DNA of 64,000 nt from Oryzias latipes (GCF_002234675.1 NC_019860.2:9422586-9486585), one strand, 5' to 3'; shown: positions 33,112 to 44,466, counted from the stretch's first letter. Numbers and translations are program-made. Notes: a model not told the origin generated them from the letters alone.

Positions 33112-33280
33112 CTATAGCGACCTGCAGCTGTGGTTTCCAGGCGACATCCAGCAGTCGGCGCTGACGACAGAGCTCCTGCTCGTACTGGACGATGGTTCCT
33201 TCACAGAGTCTGCAGATTTCTTCAGCAGCAGCAGCTAGTCGCTCGCTGATCAACTCTCTCAGAGACTGAAGGGAAGACAT
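33112..33280 (-). CDS. C2H2 zinc-finger protein, exon 1
   Basis: From ATG at 33280 the exon reads MSSLQSLRELISERLAAAAE followed by EEICRLCEGTIVQYEQEL, RQRRLLDVAWKPQLQVAI and one carried base G. This N-terminal helix-rich exon is typical of teleost multi-finger C2H2 genes. The donor ATAG/GTATAC gives phase 1, which matches exon 2 and yields ...QVAI-D-LPQ. An earlier donor-like site (CAG/GTCGCT) would not keep the frame. An in-frame ATG at 33316 exists, but the Ser-Ser-Leu start fits the family better. No stops, so the gene looks intact. Confidence 0.8.
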
Positions 33281-33560
33281 GGTTCCTGCTCCGATCTTTA
33301 GCTCCAACTCCCACAAACTCCGCCGTCCTCTTCACTGCAGCTCCGATCGATCATCTGCTAGTCTCAAAATCACAGCAATCCACGTTGTCTTTCCGTTCAA
33401 CACTTCTTCACTCATTTACGACACTTTGGAAAATTCTGAGAGTTCCCACACGAACCACGTATCGTCCTTTCTGTCCAAAAACCTCACAAACGTCCCAACA
33501 AAACACCACCGTCCTCTCAACACAAGCTAGCCTGCTAGCGTCTTTGTTACTTCCGGGTCA
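33281..33560 (-). promoter_or_regulatory. 5' UTR/promoter region of the zinc-finger gene
   Basis: Sequence upstream of exon 1, rich in short pyrimidine tracts, with no TATA box close to the start. The stretch 33365-33540 reappears at 62690-62846 in the opposite orientation. This suggests the whole 5' end was duplicated with another family member. Confidence 0.55.
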
Positions 33561-33719
33561 CGTGCAGAAACTTTTTTTTTTATTTACTTTTTTTAATGTA
33601 TAAAATGCTTAACCTGTCCTCAATGTTGTTCAAAATGATGTCAATATTTATATAAAAAAACTTTTTAAGTCAGGATATGCTAAAGAAAAACCTCAAGGGG
33701 GGGGGGGGGGGGGATCCAG

Positions 33720-34210
33720 CTGCTTTTTTAAACTTTATTGTTCAAAACTAATAGAACAAATATGTATGACAGGAACAATAGTCATAACAACGAGAATGTC
33801 AGGGAATGGTACATGTATTACAAAAAAAAGTTACAAAAACAGATTGCTATGCATTGAAAATATTCAAAGACAGACAGTTTTCATCAATATGTATGGCCTT
33901 TTTGTTTAAGCTATTAGAGACAGTATGTAAATAAGATTCTAATTATTTAATTATTACAGGAAAAAAAAGTTGTGATAAGGAAAACTTTGATTTGTGAATA
34001 TGAAATTGACCAAATATCATAATTAGATTAATTTCCAATTTTACGTTTGATCTTATATTTTTTTCGTGAAAGCCAAATATGATATGTTTAAACTTCATCT
34101 GATATTGTGAATCTAATTTGTAATTTATAAAACGTGCACAATATTTCCAATTTTTTTTAGAAGTATTACAGTTCCAAAATAGGTGACTGATTGTTTCTGT
34201 AATCATGGGG
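33720..34210 (-). mobile_element. L1/Tx1-type LINE, 3' end of ORF2
   Basis: The minus frame at 33943-34206 has ETISHLFWNCNTSKKNW, KFKHIIFGFHEKN and FGQFHIHKSKF, the C-terminal text of L1/Tx1-like ORF2 proteins with the HLFW.C motif. The 3' flank (33720-33940) is AT-rich UTR, ending at the G-run 33698-33713. Strongly 5'-truncated. Confidence 0.7.
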
Positions 34211-34259
34211 CAGCAGTGATATTTTTACACACTGCACAGTGACTGCAAAGGTTTTAAGA

Positions 34260-34440
34260 AAAAGTTAAAATTATGTGGCAGCCAGACGATTTTGTTTGAC
34301 ATCGATCAGTGGCCACCCAGGCACATTTCTTTAATCACAAGTTGGGCCACCATGGAAACTGTGGACAAACCCATTAGGGGCCCACATTGTCTGCCCACAT
34401 TTAAAGCATATGGGGCCCACTTGGCCTTGCTGGCTGGGAT
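34260..34440 (+). other. Unassigned insert before the hAT relic
   Basis: Text such as gggccaccatggaaactgtg and catatggggcccacttggcc looks like a repeat fragment. I could not assign it. It does not continue the transposase frame. Confidence 0.25.
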
Positions 34441-34454
34441 TTATCAGAGCAAGA

Positions 34455-35114
34455 GCACGAGTATGAAGTCATAGAAAGAGTTTGTGATGAGAACTTCATG
34501 GTGAAACTGGCTTTCATAAGTGACATATTTGGAAAACTAAATAAACTATACCCACAAATTCATAGGAAAGATAAACACATCCCTCAAGTCGCAGACTAGA
34601 TCAGATCTTTAATTCGAAAGCTTGCAATGTGGGAAAGGCGACTAGATGAAGGAAATTCATTCGAGAACCTGCATGAATTTGTCAACACTGCTGACTATGA
34701 TAGCACCTCAGCGATTCCATGTATGAAGCAGCACGTCACCTCAGTGATGGAATTCTTCAAAAAGGACTTTCCAGAAAATGGTTCCCAGTCTGACTGGGTG
34801 AGAGATCATTTCAATGGTTCGTTGACATTACGTCTGATTCCTATTGAGACTGAGGTTCACATCGCAGACACCCAGTGAAATCTGGCCAAGTGTAGAGGAA
34901 GTATTTGCTCTTAGAACAGAGGGCTATTGGTGATCTTCTGTCTTTTGCAGATTCTTACCTTTGTGAGACCGCTTTCTCTGCTGTTGTTGAACTGAGGACC
35001 AAGTACAGGTCCCAGCTAAACATTGAGCGGGGGCTAAGACTTGCAGTACTGAACTTCAAACCCCGCTTCACAAAGCTGTGTGCGAAACCTGCTCATTCTA
35101 GTCATTACTCCTGA
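34455..35114 (+). pseudogene. hAT transposase relic (ZBED5/SCAND3-like)
   Basis: Frames with ENFMVKLAFISDIFGKLNKL, IRKLAMWERRLDEGN, YDSTSAIPCMKQHVTSVMEFFKKDFP and, after frame breaks near 34600 and 34880, SYLCETAFSAVVELRTKYRS and GLRLAVLNFKPRF. This is the C-terminal half of a hAT transposase of the type also domesticated as ZBED5/SCAND3. The last block is the hAT dimerisation region. The in-frame TAG at about 34598 and the frameshifts mark it as dead. Confidence 0.8.
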
Positions 35115-35456
35115 GTTCCTCATTTTGATTTTAAAAAGCACAAATTGTTTAATTTCTTCTTGTTTTGTAGGTTAATGTGTTTTATATACCTTGTCACCAA
35201 ATGTGTAACATTTAATGCAATTTGATTTTATGACATATTAATTAGATTTTTTTTATTGTATCAAATGGTCCAGTTAGTCAGCCAAAAATGTTCAATTCAT
35301 TTAGAGACAATGTTAGTGAAGTGATTTATGAGTTGATCTATTTTTTGTTTCCTTTAATGATAATAAAAATATAAAATTTTTAGAGAAATAATTTTAACCT
35401 GAACAACTTGACTACTGATACTAATGAAAGCTGTGGCATAAAGTTGTTTTGAGGGC

Positions 35457-35763
35457 TGTGACGGGGTCCCGCCGGAAAAGGATGCATAGGAGCCAAGGTG
35501 AGTGGGTTATTTCTTTATTCAAGAATGGTGAGCTCTCCACTAGCTCCACGCAGGGCCATATCAACATAGACACCCCCGTCTCACTCATTCCTCACTACCT
35601 GTGATGCACCCTTTTAAATGATGAGCCCCTCCGATTGGGCGTGGCTCTCCATCATCTTCCAGGTGGCACCACAGGTAGATATTTTATACATAAAATATAC
35701 ACAAATACACAAAATAAAAACAGTGTGGGCCCCCTCACCATCTGACGGTGCCACACCGTCACA
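35457..35763 (-). repeat. 3' LTR
   Basis: 307 bp, TGTGACGG ... CCGTCACA-type ends (TG/CA). Its last 50 bp match 36491-36541. The interior has a ttcttta-rich end and Alu-like sites are absent. Confidence 0.7.
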
Positions 35764-36469
35764 TCATCCCCCTCCTCTGAGGGATCGATGATGTGTAGCA
35801 ATCCAGCTCAGCAGTCCGCCACCGCGCAAGCCCCACGCCGATCTCCACCCAACAGTTCTGGAGACGCCCTCCAGTGTAGAGGCCCTGCAGTCCAACCACC
35901 AGGCATCAGCGGGGCCTTCTTCTGGCTCGTGCTCCTCCACCCACGTCCTTGCGTCGGCTGGATGCACTTGCTGCGGCTGCTCCATGACGGCGACCCCTCC
36001 CGCTCTGCACCTCGGTGCGCCGCTCGGTGTGGTCCCAGCCCCGGCAAAGGCCCTTCAAACGGCAACACGCCTCCGCTGCTCCAGCCCGGGATGGCGCCTC
36101 AGCAGAACGGAACCGCTGACAAAACGTCTCTGGCAAGATGTTACGTTTGACCCGGGGGGCTCCGCTGAGGACCCGATAGACGTGGGGCCTCCAACGCCTA
36201 GGCGGCAGTGGAACCGGGCGGTGTGCCCATCCCACCTCCGGCCATCTCCGCGCTCCAGCAGTCCGCCACCCTTGATGTCCGCCGCTCATGGACGCCGAAC
36301 CAGATGCCAAAGTGTCTCTTTCCGGGCCCCTGACCAGACCTGATGCTCTGACGAGGCCACCCGGATCCACCCCCTCTTCCTTAGAGGATGAAGTACTCCT
36401 CGACGGAGGTGTGCCTGTGGATCTTCTTCCCCGCCTCTGCTTCCTCACCTTTTTGTGGCCTCCTCTGCG

Positions 36470-36487
36470 ATCCCACTTCTGACACCA
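36470..36487 (-). promoter_or_regulatory. Primer-binding site, tRNA-Leu type
   Basis: Minus strand TGGTGTCAGAAGTGGGAT, three bases inside the LTR end. It complements the 3' end of tRNA-Leu (…ATCCCACTTCTGACA plus CCA), as known from vertebrate tRNA-Leu genes. Confidence 0.7.
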
Positions 36488-36541
36488 TAATGTCGCGAGG
36501 TCCCGCCGGAAAAGGATGCAGAGGAGCCAAGGTGAGTGGGT

Positions 36542-36864
36542 TCCTGATTGGTGGTTTGTTAGTGAGTGGGAGGAGCATAATCCAAGGCTGCTTCTGACCT
36601 TCTGTTTTTGTCTTTATGTGTTCAACATTTAACAGCAACAATCAAAGTTAGAGTTGGTGAGGTTTTCGGGTAGTTTCACCTCTTTTTCAGAGTTGATGTT
36701 TATGGAGGTCAAAGGTCAGATGGAGCAGTTTTTTCTACTCTAGAATTTAAGAAGAGGAACGTTTCAATGCTGAAGAACTCAACCAAACACTGACATTAAA
36801 TGATTTTTTTAACGCTCTTTATCTTTACCTTTTCATGAATGCATGGAGGAAAGAACCTGACCTG
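36542..36864. other. No recognisable feature
   Basis: Ordinary sequence between the LTR remnant and the Harbinger element. I see nothing in it. Confidence 0.5.
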
Positions 36865-38280
36865 GGGGGTATTCCAGAAAGCATGTTTAAACTAGCCTGA
36901 CTTTAAGCCTGAACTCTGGCTGAAATCTGCCTGAACTTGCTTACTCTGGGTATGTCGGTTCCAAAAGACCGGATATGAGTTGGCGTAATTATGCTCGACT
37001 TGGTAACCCTGGGTTAATGCACGTGAACAGCAGGTACATAAAGACATTCTCAATGGATCGCCGATTACTGGAGTCACCATGGAAACACGTGATGAAAATA
37101 GGAAAGCGCTATGGTTCGGTGAGATGGAGTCTGAGAGTTTAATGACGGCGTATGAAGATTATACGTCCATCAAAAAAGTAACACGGCTGCATCATCAAAA
37201 GAAAGAGTTTCTGCTTGTAGTAGAAGAACAGACAAAGTAAACGCACGAGTTTCTGATCTTATTTCCATTTTCCTTGTGACACATATATATATAACTTATC
37301 CAATTTTGCCAACTTAAATGAATTCCTTCTATTGGTAACAAATGATTTAGTTAAATTTATTCAACCTAATTTCTTATGTCTATAAAACTCAATAATTGTT
37401 TATACAACTCAAATTTATGTATTTATCTAACTAAATGTCATATTACTCCAATTCAATTAATATTTTATCCATATTAATTAATTATATTTCTTGATCTCTC
37501 ATATGTCTAAGTATGAGCCGGCAGATATGCTCATTTTTATAACAATAAAAAGACGGGGAGAAAATACACAGTGTGCATAAATTCATTGTCATTGAAGCAA
37601 TAAGTGGTAGGGGTGCTAAATAAACTCATCATCTTCTCCTTCACTTTCACTCATGGTGCAGAGACGTAAGCATAGTAGGACAAAATAACTCGGCAAAACA
37701 CAGTAAAACAGCTAAACAACTAAACACATTTGGTCAAAAACCCACACTTAAACCCAAATCTGTCCAGACAGGCAAAGGGAATGGTATCCCACAATCCCTT
37801 GCGGTGCCGCTCTAACAGCCGTACCAAAGTTACACCTACTTAATTGAATTAATTTAAATGAAAGTAAAATAACTGTCTGATAACTACGTGTTATTTTTAA
37901 ACTGACTTAACAAAAAAAGATTTTTAATTATCTTAACTGAAGCAAATAATTAAGTTAGATCAAAGTAAAAAAGTTTATCTTTCCAACATCCATATGTGGT
38001 CTTATCACCCTCTCACGGTGGAAAAAGTATTATCTGAGCTTCTTCATCCACTAAATCATCTTCAAATGGACACACCATGCTGCTTCACCTCTCTGTAAAC
38101 AAACTAACCTTCAACTAAACCTGCTCCAGACCAGGTTATGTTCAGAGCATGAGTTGCCATGGCAAATTGACATACCCTGAAACATACTTCCATTTCTGGA
38201 ACCGAAAGCTGAGGTTATCAACTTCCTTAGCCTCAAACTTATCGTGGGAGCTAGCATAACCTGCTTTCTGGAATACCCCC
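36865..38280. mobile_element. Harbinger-type element, non-autonomous
   Basis: Terminal repeats gggggtattccagaaagc at both ends, flanked by CTG (36862-36864 and 38281-38283). It carries a short remnant of the Myb-like protein on the plus strand from ATG at 37079 (METRDENRKALWF ... SLMTAYEDYTSIKK). No transposase is present. A right-end copy lies at 44467-44943. Confidence 0.8.
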
Positions 38281-38283
38281 CTG

Positions 38284-39069
38284 TAGACTGTCAAGTCCCA
38301 AAGAGGACTCCTCTGTTTCCTTTAGCTCAGCTGTCCTGTGCTGCGTATAAGGAGTTGAATCACAGAGAAACTTGTTGTTTACCATTGCTGTTTTTTTTCT
38401 TCGAACTTTTCCTGTCCAATAACTGCACTAAAAGATCAGAGCTGAAGGCTCTACTGTCACAACAGGGGTTATGAATCTTCTGACACGTGAGGTGTATATT
38501 TGTACAAACCCCTTTTTTATGTGCGCCTAAACTGTTTATGTTGATCATGTTTGTATTACCTTTTTTTGTTGTTGGACCGGACAGAAAAGAAGAAGAGAGT
38601 GGGACATTAGAGATGGGAGATACGTGTACAAAAGAGAGCAACTAATACTGTCAGATGTAAATGTTTGTCAAAAGGGGCAGAGCCAGGCCACAGGCTCAAA
38701 AGTTACAAACCTACCTGTCGGCTCCAAGTATCGTCAGATACAAACATGTCAACATGTACACAAAAAAACTACTGTTCCCACACACTTTACTATACATATA
38801 AACACACACACATGGAGCTTTTCATTCTGTCACGCATACTATGTGTGCAAAGGTGAGCTGACACCTGCATTCCGGTGAGTGTTGCAACTGTTTCTAAAAA
38901 CAAAGGAACAGCTCGGGTTACTTCTGCATAAAAGCCGACAAATGATTCAATAGGCAAAAGCAGAACTGTGAGGTTACATGATCTGCTCCACACCAAACAT
39001 GTTATAAAAAATATGGATTATTACAGACTGTTCAACACAGAAGTGGAAGGGAAATGGTGTGGGCTCCTT
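38284..39069. other. No recognisable gene
   Basis: Mixed sequence. Short frames at 38360-38880 show no domain. Nothing supported. Confidence 0.5.
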
Positions 39070-39292
39070 TTAATCCTTGTGCTATCTTATGGGGTCCAGG
39101 TGACCCCACCCTTACTTTGATGTGTTCTCCCCACCATGATAAAAGTGGACAAAGGTGGAAAGATTTCATGTAATCCATGGACACCAGTGAAGATCACAAA
39201 TCATTGAAGAAAAAAGGTTCGGAGCACTGTCTTGTGGGGTCCAGATGACCCCACTCCCAAGGTTAAAGTGCCTAGGATAGTACAAGGGTTAA
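39070..39292 (-). mobile_element. piggyBac-type MITE, complete
   Basis: TTAA on both sides (39070-39073, 39289-39292) with tip repeats CCTTGTGCTATC / GATAGTACAAGGG and an inner gtggggtccagatgacccc palindrome. The TTAA duplication and CCCTT tips fit piggyBac-type MITEs. Confidence 0.85.
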
Positions 39293-39428
39293 ACCCAGGC
39301 AATTTCCATTGACTGAGTTAACAAAAACTGAAACAAAAGTCATTTAGTGTTTTTTTACTTTTTTTGTCCACTCTCACACACACTTTTGCAGGACCTGTGA
39401 ACTTTGAATCAATTTCAAACCACTACTT

Positions 39429-39429
<1 letters not shown>

Positions 39430-39494
<65 letters not shown>
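39430..39494. repeat. (TA)n microsatellite
   Basis: About 32 TA steps. Frames through it (YIYIYI) are artefacts. Confidence 0.95.
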
Positions 39495-39496
<2 letters not shown>

Positions 39497-39694
39497 ACCA
39501 AGGAAGAATGTTTATGTATAGCAGTTCAGTATAACTGCCAAATGCACCAAGGTGGATGCCGTAGATGGACTAGAACATGGACACAACACAACACACACGA
39601 CACACACACATACTTTCAGGGAGGAGACTAAGCCAAGCACACGAATAGGGGGCGGAGCTCTGTTCAGGTGTTCCTGAATCAGAAAATGGGGAAA

Positions 39695-39771
39695 TTGAGT
39701 GTTTTTCTCCATGTCAGAGCAGACTGTGGCTCCAGGAGGAGACGGTGGCTCCGACTTTCTTCTTCTTCACG
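39695..39771 (+). other. Possible 5' non-coding exon of the NLR gene
   Basis: The segment ggctccaggaggagacggtg ... cttcttcttcacg ends in a strong donor (ACG/GTGAGTC). It lies 1.76 kb upstream of the first coding exon on the same strand. Assignment rests on position and donor quality only. Confidence 0.35.
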
Positions 39772-41527
39772 GTGAGTCTTTGCGTTTTCCGTTATCTTCT
39801 CCACTAATGATGAAGGCTTTCATTTGTGAGGAAGAAGAGCAGCGGAGGGAGAGCTCAGACTGAAGTTTGTCTTGAACTTCTTCTGTTCAGAAAGAAAAGA
39901 GTTCTTCCAAAAACCATCAGCTTAAGGTCACCTGAAAGAGAAATGAAGGGACCTGAGGAGTGTGTGGGGTGTTTAAGAGTGTGTGTGTGTGGGGGGGGGG
40001 GATTGAATAGAGTGAAGATGAACAGAAGTGTGTGTGAGTGACAGATGTGATGAGGGGATGATGGACAGACAGCAGCTGGTGTCTGACAGGAACACCCTGC
40101 TGGATCTTAGTCCTCCAAAGAGGGTTGGTGTCCCTCACACAGAGAGCAGCTCATTGGCTGATTCTCTGTGACATCATCCGACCAACAGTGATTCTCTCAA
40201 ATGGAGTGATCACTCTGCTTCCCCCTTTCTTTCTCCAGCTCAGATCCAAATGTAATACAAATGATAGAAAACATCGGTGGGAGTCAAATGAGGTCTGTGA
40301 GAGGCTGTGGAAGATCTTCAGTGGTTTGAGTAATCTCTCTGCTCATGAAGGTTTGAACTCAAAGGTCATCAGTGCTTAAACTGCTGCACGTTTCCAATCA
40401 TCTCAGTGCTGAGATCTCCTTAATTTCTGAACTTCTAACTTATAATGGAACGAAGCTGTGAACAACAACTTTTAGTTTTTAAATGAACCGATGAAGGGCT
40501 GCATGGTGGCGCAGTAGTTAGCGCTCTTGCCTCACAGCAAGGAGGCCCCCAGTTCAAGTCCCAGCTGGGGGGCCTGAAACAGAACATCAATGGGGGACCT
40601 CTGTGTGGAGTTTGCATGTTCTCCAGGCTTTCTCCAGAGACTCCAGCTTCCTCCCACCATCCAAAAACATGCTTCATAGGTTAACTGGTCACTCTAAATT
40701 GTCCATGTGGGTGTGAGAGTGAATGGGTCTGTGATTATGATTGTGGTTGTGGACATTCTACCCTGTGACACACTGGCAAACTGTCCAGGGTGTCCCCTGC
40801 CTTCGCCCACAAGTGGCTGTGATAGGCTCTGCCAGCCCCGTGACCCCAAAAGGGACCAAACGGAATAGAAAATGAATGAAACGCCTGAGATTGTAGCAGT
40901 ATACAGAGTGTCTGCTTACAAAACAGAAGCTATGGCGACATGACCAAAATAATAAATAAATAAAATCTCAGATTTTTTCAGGAAATCACTGCTTCGATCT
41001 GTTTGGAGTTTCTTCTCAGGTCTGCTCTCAGCAGCTTCAGTGTTCCAGAGCTCTCTCCAACAAATCGCTGTATCAAAGTCCATAGCGGCTCAGCCTGCAG
41101 CTCTCTGCTCGTTATTTCAGTCAGAGGAAGAATTTATGTCTTTCTTTCTTTTTTTTTCTCCTCATTCTTTGATTTCTGTATGTTTATCTTGACGGCTTCA
41201 TGTTTCCTGATGTGTAAAAACAGGAAGTTTGTTGTCTCTTTGTCAAAGTGACTGAATGGAAATTTGCTGCTGCAGCTCCATGTCTCCACCTGGTGGAGAC
41301 ATGGAGCTGCAGAAGTGCAGCAGCTGATGGCAGCTTCCTCTGCCTCCCACTGCTGTCTGACTGCATTCACCTGAACCTGAGAGGAAACACAAGAGAAGAG
41401 CCAATCAGTGGAGGAGCAGCTGATCTGTTGGTGAAGGAGGATCAGAGCTGATGATTAGGAGGGTTTCCTCTGCAGGTGAAGGAGGAAGGTGTGTATGAGC
41501 TGCTGTGGATCCAGTGAATTGAGCAGC
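39772..41527 (+). other. Upstream region/first intron of the NLR gene
   Basis: Contains a GT/G-run simple repeat (39980-40001), a SINE (40496-40890), and a local inverted repeat at 41269-41315 (cagctccatgtctccacc / ggtggagacatggagctg). No coding exon is recognised. Confidence 0.5.
40496..40890 (+). mobile_element. tRNA-derived SINE, full length
   Basis: The head gggctgcatggtggcgcagt with A-box- and B-box-like sequences (gttcaagtcccagctgg) is followed by the conserved body (ggagtttgcatgttctcc, tgtcccctgccttcgccc) and the tail aaaagggaccaaacgg...aatgaatgaa. The same family occurs inverted at 53652-53997. Confidence 0.85.
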
Positions 41528-41616
41528 ATGGATCAGTGGGAGGAACCAAAGGAGGGAGCCCCTCCCTCTAAAAGCACTCTGTGTTGGGAAGATGAGAGCC
41601 ACAGCAAAGCTCAGAG
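41528..41616 (+). CDS. NLR (NLRC3-like) exon: start codon exon
   Basis: ATG then MDQWEEPKEGAPPSKSTLCW and EDESHSKAQ plus two bases (AG), ending CAGAG/GTGAGA. This is the usual first coding exon of the large teleost NLR-C family (MDQ.E......PPSK..L). Phase 2, matching the next exon. The gene product is a predicted cytosolic NACHT-LRR receptor, by family knowledge an innate-immunity regulator; no function of this copy is known. The nine exons given here join to a predicted 971-residue protein. Confidence 0.8.
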
Positions 41617-41698
41617 GTGAGATAAACATCTCCAACTGTCCATGATCTTCTCCATGTCAGAACTCAGGAATCACACCAGCAACCTTCATTCTTCACAG

Positions 41699-41803
41699 GA
41701 ACCAACCTGGACCTGGATCTGAATCAAGCTATGTGTCCTTCAGGAGTGACATGTCAAAGGATTTACCTCTTTTCTTCATCGACAGCAGTTCAGGAGTGGA
41801 ACA
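41699..41803 (+). CDS. NLR exon: Ser/Asp-rich N-terminal unit 1
   Basis: Acceptor cttcacag at 41698. It reads NQPGPGSESSYVSFRSDMSK then DLPLFFIDSSSGVE, 35 codons in phase 2-2, with donor CA/GTAAGTG. The SESS.VSF.SD unit is a repeated short exon in teleost NLRs. Confidence 0.75.
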
Positions 41804-42048
41804 GTAAGTGTTAGTCAAAAATGTGTTTTGGATTCAACAGATGGACAATAATTGATGAACTGGAGGCTCTCTCCAACCAAGCATTTAGTTTCATACAGTT
41901 GGCACTAGGGGGCTTTTTTAACAAATTGTCTCACTCTTGATCCATCTGTTTATTATCTGAGTTAAATTGCTCAACATGGAAAAAAAGGTGATTAACCTCC
42001 ATCATGGAAGAAATTAATTTTTATTAAAACAAATGTTTTTTCTATCAG
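41804..42048 (+). other. NLR intron
   Basis: Short intron, no repeat recognised. Confidence 0.6.
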
Positions 42049-42171
42049 GACCCAACAAAGACTTGAAAATGACTCTGACTCTGGATCTGAATCCAGCTGG
42101 GTGTCCTTCAGGAGTGACGATTCAGAGGATAAAAATCCTGACTTTAAAGACATCCGTTCAGGAGTGGAACA
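42049..42171 (+). CDS. NLR exon: Ser/Asp-rich N-terminal unit 2
   Basis: Acceptor tctatcag. It reads TQQRLENDSDSGSESSWVSF then RSDDSEDKNPDFKDIRSGVE, 41 codons, phase 2-2, donor CA/GTAAGTG. It is clearly a duplicate of the preceding exon (SGSESS.VSFRSD, SSGVEQ), so exon duplication has lengthened the N-terminus. Confidence 0.75.
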
Positions 42172-42260
42172 GTAAGTGTCTGGATTCTAGTTCAGATGAT
42201 CAACAGTTTTCAGATGAAGGACTTGAGGTCTGGTTCAGTTCTGGATCTCTCTGATCAGAC

Positions 42261-43045
42261 CAGTGACGTGCAGTCAGGAGAGGCAGGTGAGGCTGTGCCT
42301 CACCTGTCATTATGGGAAGAAAAGAGAACAAATAAATTAAATTATTATATTTAATCAGTAAATTGTGCTTTGCAGTCATTTTCCATTTAAATGTACCATT
42401 TTTGGGTGTTTTTTCTTTTCAAAATCGCTGAATTTCCGCATTTGCCGTTCAGATACTAAGTGACGTGCGATGAGGCACCAGCCCGCTGAGCCTCACCTTG
42501 GATTGCGCAATACCTATGCAGTCAGACGGTACTGCTGTCTCTCTGTATGTCGGTTCAATCACTTGTACTATATGAGCTGAGTTTACATAATTTAGCAGAT
42601 GTATATGATGTACAGTGCTTGTTTTTATAAATAACTGTATGTGAGGGACGTGTTTCTTGTGCTGAGCGCTAAACGCCGGCAAAAAAGCCACTGGGTGAGG
42701 CCAGCAGTTCTCGTGCCTCATGTTAGGGGGCGCCGGTGAGCCCTGAGATTATGACGCTAAAAAATACTAGAAGAAGTGATAGCAAGCGGCAAGTCATTTT
42801 CTTCAGAAGGAGCGGCGTATGGACTTTATTTACAAGTAAAGTGAAGACGATAATAACGTTTGTGCTTTTTTCTATGCTGCAGTTTGTATATGGAAAAAAA
42901 ACATGTTGAAATGATATTTTAAACAAAAGACGTTAACTGTTGTCAATCAAATGGTGAATAAGTTACTCAGTATGGTTCACATGTTTGTAAATCTGACTGA
43001 TGACGTCAGTGCCTCACCAGCCATTAACCTCACCGCACGTCACTG
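42261..43045. mobile_element. hAT-type MITE
   Basis: Ends CAGTGACGTGC...  / ...GCACGTCACTG, flanked by the 8-bp direct repeat gatcagac (42253-42260) / gatcggac (43046-43053) with one mismatch. Sub-terminal gaggc/gcctcac motifs. 785 bp, no coding capacity. Confidence 0.8.
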
Positions 43046-43799
43046 GATCGGACTCACTTGGAGCATCATGCGTGTGATGAAATCTTTTCAGTTGAGTTTT
43101 CTGAGAGTCTCTGAGAGCAGAGATGTTGGAGAAGAAAACATGTTGACTGCTGACTCTGACTGACAGCAGCTCCAGTCTAATGAGGAGAATCACTGCAGAC
43201 TCCTAGGATTCAGATATGAGTTGTCCATTTGTTTAAATCATGACACACTGGCAGATACACACTGGCTTGAATGTAAAGTATATGTTTTCCACAGAGTCTC
43301 ATATTTCTGTCAGCTTAACATTGTTCTCATCACACCTTTAAATAGCTCAGCTTTGTCTGTTTGGATTGGAGTCATTTACAGAAAGGAAAAGAAACTTTAA
43401 AGACTTTTTGATTTCCACAAATGTTTGATCAGAACTGAAAGATTTCAGTTTGGTCTCAAATGTTTGATAAAGGTCTTCATGTTGTCTCGAATGTCATATT
43501 CAAAGTGAGCCTGAACAACAGAAAAGATGAATTATTGATGCATAAAGTTGACTCTATCCAGACTTCAAATAGAAAGTTTGGTTCCAATCGACAATCCTCA
43601 AGTTCTAAAGTTTGTTCTGCTTCAATGGACTTCTAAAGATGAGCTTCTTCACTAAATGCAGACGAGAGAACCAAACATGAGCAGCCTGAATCCAGTTGAC
43701 TGTAACTCAGATTGAATGAATGTTAGCTTGATTCGTGCTATAATCCCTCAGAATCTACAACCTACAGATGATCTAAAAAGCTGCTGCTAGTCTTTTCAA

Positions 43800-44065
43800 T
43801 TTCATCTCAAAAGGACTCGTCAATGTCTTGCTTTCTGCAGTTGCTGCCTGCAGACTTCAATCTGGCCTACAGAGAGATCAGCTCAACAGAACCTTCTTAC
43901 CTGAACACTCTAATCAAGATCTACAAGACTTCCTCCTCTGAAGTCCTGTCAATGAACTGTGATTCAATTTGCAGCATAAGATCAGCATACCTTTGTGATC
44001 TACAAAGAGGAATGAGCTATCCAACTCTATGCCAGGGATTTGACCGGTTGCACCTGGTTGCCTAA
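43800..44065 (+). mobile_element. Possible LINE 3'-end relic
   Basis: The frame CFLQLLPADFNLAYREISST and EPSYLNTLIKIYKTSSSEVLS resembles the LHWLPV...PSYL..L...Y..S..LRS order of LINE C-termini. It is too diverged to be certain. Confidence 0.25.
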
Positions 44066-44466
44066 CTTTTTTCTTTTTTCCACTTTCTGGTCAACATTGC
44101 CTTTAACTCAGCAATTTTTATTTTTATTTTTTTTATTTTTTTATCTTTTAATTAATAAACTGGTAAACAAAAAGTCCATTATTTGAAACACAATTCTAAA
44201 ATAATGATAAATCATATGAAAAAGTTGGTGTACAAAGTCTGACTCAAATGAAATTCAGGCTTTTGGATCTAAACTAACCCGATCTAAACGGCTGGATAAC
44301 TCTGACCTTTTTGCCTCACGCTAATGTTAGGTTAGGGTTGTGAGGGACTGTAAATAGCAGAAGAGTGTAAACAAAGATTTCCTGAGATAATATGTACCAT
44401 GTAAATACCACTTAAGTACACTGTAAGTACTGTACTGTAAAAGAAAGCGTTACCCAATTCCTTGTG

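Larger units (their letters stand above)
35457..36541 (-). mobile_element. Internally deleted LTR retroelement
   Basis: On the minus strand: the end of a 5' LTR (36541-36491, truncated), a 3-base spacer, a primer-binding site (36487-36470), about 0.7 kb of GC-rich interior, a polypurine tract (35777-35768) and a full 3' LTR (35763-35457). The interior has only basic/Arg-rich frames (for example 35906-36448) without a protease, reverse transcriptase or integrase. A gypsy-like origin is plausible but not shown. Confidence 0.75.

Noticed and set aside
33101-33121. Alternative donor CAG/GTCGCT for zinc-finger exon 1
   Set aside because: It leaves phase 0 while exon 2 needs one carried base; the donor at 33111 fits.
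35764-36482. GC-rich frames of 86-180 codons in the LTR element interior
   Set aside because: Overlapping frames on both strands without gag-pol motifs; listed only as element interior.
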